Position numbers and translations under genes: made by a program
Part shown: positions 63,601 through 64,000 of the stretch, piece after piece
Position numbering within the stretch: position 1 is the first letter of the stretch
Layout of the letters: each line of letters opens with the position of its first letter
Notes under the pieces: model-generated
The model's input: only the letters and a program-made list of their open reading frames with translations
Told to the model about the DNA's origin: nothing
The model's database searches: none
Source: Chloroflexota bacterium
GTDB taxonomy: Bacteria; Chloroflexota; Anaerolineae; Anaerolineales; UBA11579
NCBI GenBank assembly: GCA_019456165.1
Contig: VRUJ01000001.1
Span: 1-64,000 of the forward strand
Direction of reading: 5' to 3'
DNA length: 64,000 bases

Positions 63601-64000
63601 GCTTGATGTCAGCCGTATAGAAGCCGGAAAAGTTGCCCTCTCCTTCCAACCGCTCATGCTGCATACTTTTGCTGAAGAAGTCATCGAAGAAACGCGACGG
63701 CAGTCCAAAGAAGAAGGCAAACCGATGACAATTGAATTGGATGTAGAGAGTGATCTCCCCCTTATCTCTGGAGATCCCGAGCGCATCCGCCAGGTCCTGT
63801 CCAATATTGTAGACAACTCTTATAACTACACACCCGAAAACGGGAAAATCCAAGTGCGCATCCGTTTAGATGTTAGTAAAGTACATGTTGAGGTACAGGA
63901 TAATGGCATTGGAATTTTCCCTGATGACCAAGTGCGCATCTTCGAACGTTTCTACCGCGGTGAGAACCCTCTGGTCATGGCAGTTGCCGGGACAGGTCTT
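57662..64000 (+). CDS. Giant multi-GAF, PAS sensor histidine kinase (incomplete at window end)
   Basis: Open frame from ATG 57662 (MPELSPITLGITLIATGIGFYLLTPLLL) with serial GAF units, PAS, ATVSHELRTPMTPIKGYVEFLL H-box, DNGIGIFPDDQVRIFERFYRG; absent from the ORF track probably because it has no stop in the window. Confidence 0.9.
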   Translation, partial: MPELSPITLGITLIATGIGFYLLTPLLLRAISRKRPKIQKPSPPPKIHLNLSPSGDATLLIQPGGLVKFANQAARDWFSIQDDEPPNLEHLARYTNPSETFLSLCATPGQARFTLQKTLVEGASYAVPHENEQAVLVTLRRPQLSSLTPGQDQPSTQAFSLFKELSLEMTSSLDLETTIKTILESIEQLVPADLSEITLWDEQHEHLVPYRFSGAEGLQRKLSISDPRLITEESYSSYLASMKSPLLIDDIDAFEETGTGFEKETFPFRSFLGIPLLSHGETVGTIELASQNLDTFSSNDLEILQVLSDQAAIALQNAHTYYQEQQRAVELAGLAELAQISGSIKDPKDLIERLIESLAPILKVEILGILLYNESRKYLEGQIPFKGMPPQFMDLYRAHIKPDSPAERIWLSEEPIQTEKVSTDPGLTAFGLNHLAQTAGIRSTVLVPLISSGRALGYLQAANKTSGLAFDSDDVQMLTVLAGQAAPILENASLIQEARQRTQRSEALRRIASLAGSAATLPEILKFSLQELSSLIKTDTALIYLLNENVGVMRPHEASITGMPLPVNETLKRISTNDPGFKETATFQQSTISFGDVKTSEEFPPIYQPLIDSLENVKSIAMIPLIIRDQGLGEIIVSSQVANFFQPGDLQSIATVASQLASATERSTLSTQTDESLQRRVQHLTALTRISRELNTTLELEHLLKRVYDEILNNTKADGGSILLFDLDDPESNFTKILLQIGDHPGPGLSALEEAVIEGGQPLIVEDFSQSKYASSHEGIRSALTAPIAYQENIAGLINLQAKSSHKFDDVTLEITQALAVQAAIAIGNAQRYQEQVQRGEMLSRRVDALDKLFETIQTLHIDQPLEDSLESIAYGIQESTPFEVVLAFVYDPEIKALHGTSGAGLPLETLNEIRDATYFWESIEKLLVPKFRLSNSYFIPSDDLPEDSPTLNPDYSLLSYTIPDAEENIWEPGDMLLVPLYDPSNRPLGLISVDAPRNGLHPDNVAIETLEIFTTEATLVIESFQKMRELRDQVRTIQTKVSRAEKASDSSQTHLSVLLHKDLEQTIAIRRLNDRSRRIRVGLDIAEIANRQPDRSAVLMALGHQMLTQMDLDIALVAEQSSGGPNLIHSLGSTPAGVNPEALMGQRNPLHQTFRTGETILIPNVENDPEWQNTPLLNSLNARGFISLPISSNGKVEAAVLAISHSPISTFTPEDEQIYDLIANQVAIALQNLNLLTETRRRLREVDLLLDFSRQIGSLDPNQILQTLAQSALRVMANAHAGIVVMWNPEQRLLVTQAAVGYTNNDLIKQITYKAGEALPGQVYRDGEALSVDEVDFAEQYDLTSENLLAYREATGGRLPVSSLLIPIKTGETTLGVVALDNFNLPAAFTEEDEALVTSLAQQTALTLDNARLFQGSEKRAQELDRRSRRLAQLNRISNELSASLDTDHLLEFTTKELFQAINCSAVSAILFNENGIPSLHKEAPDVTSTLPLELPDAPLFDHIRKTLDAYVSEDITRDQSLQPLVDFLEKRNTKSLLALPLETSTDLHGLLLIHAKEQNSFTADEVELALTISNQAAVGIENAYLFEESRRSAEELEQRVAERTQELAQEHQATRTLLRISTELSSSLDLDQVLNRSLELLNKTTNAHQSSIILIQPGEENLVYRAGQGHTETPPAGGRPSSFKPGEGVAGWVIENRESLVIANLLEDDRWVKDHGETITYRSVIAAPLTVGADALGAVMLFHNDENHFSERQLNLVQAAANQFAVAINNGELYRLIRDQAESLGSMLRAQQVEASRSTAMLEGVADGVLVTDSIGTITLFNNSSETILGLERDRVLGKSLEEFIGLFGGTAQAWMDTIRAWSEDPKQQESKEVYSEHILLEDGRVVSVRVAPVSSRDEFLGTVSVFRDITHHVEVDRLKSEFVATVSHELRTPMTPIKGYVEFLLMGGAGELNEQQSKFLGIIQGNIDRLGILVNDLLDVSRIEAGKVALSFQPLMLHTFAEEVIEETRRQSKEEGKPMTIELDVESDLPLISGDPERIRQVLSNIVDNSYNYTPENGKIQVRIRLDVSKVHVEVQDNGIGIFPDDQVRIFERFYRGENPLVMAVAGTGL

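Noticed and set aside
1-64000. CRISPR array
   Set aside because: No regularly spaced repeat/spacer pattern seen.

Overview
The window looks like chromosomal DNA from a Chloroflexota/Anaerolineae-type bacterium. That placement is inferred from the Thr/Pro-rich lipoprotein style, the gene families and the gene mix; it was not computed. It opens with the 5' end of tuf (minus strand) preceded by tRNA-Thr(GGT), tRNA-Tyr(GTA) and tRNA-Thr(TGT). rlmB, cysS, a PIN/TRAM membrane protein and a very large alpha-2-macroglobulin-like lipoprotein follow. The middle carries a CnoX-like thioredoxin/TPR protein, an APC permease with Usp domains, a NarL-type two-component pair and several lipoproteins. It also has a selenocysteine tRNA, an M50 protease, a decayed DHH phosphoesterase, TPR, YhaM-like, FmdB and DUF2089 genes. 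An accessory-looking stretch of about 16.5 kb (about 35.06-51.64 kb) is bounded by a tRNA-Asn 3' remnant and the intact tRNA-Asn. It contains transposase material, a 105-bp direct repeat, a truncated flippase, a broken giant membrane protein and RHS/LamG debris. The right end holds a collinear set: DUF4388, MglA-like GTPase, hydrolase, beta-helix protein, acyl-ACP-reductase-like protein, response regulator, and a huge multi-GAF histidine kinase running off the window. The best candidate for an undescribed system is a compact RiPP-like locus at about 21.38-23.8 kb. It comprises a 57-aa six-cysteine peptide with a strong Shine-Dalgarno, hairpins before and after the peptide gene, a radical SAM/SPASM maturase and a downstream membrane protein. 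All family names are from reading motifs by eye; no database search was run.
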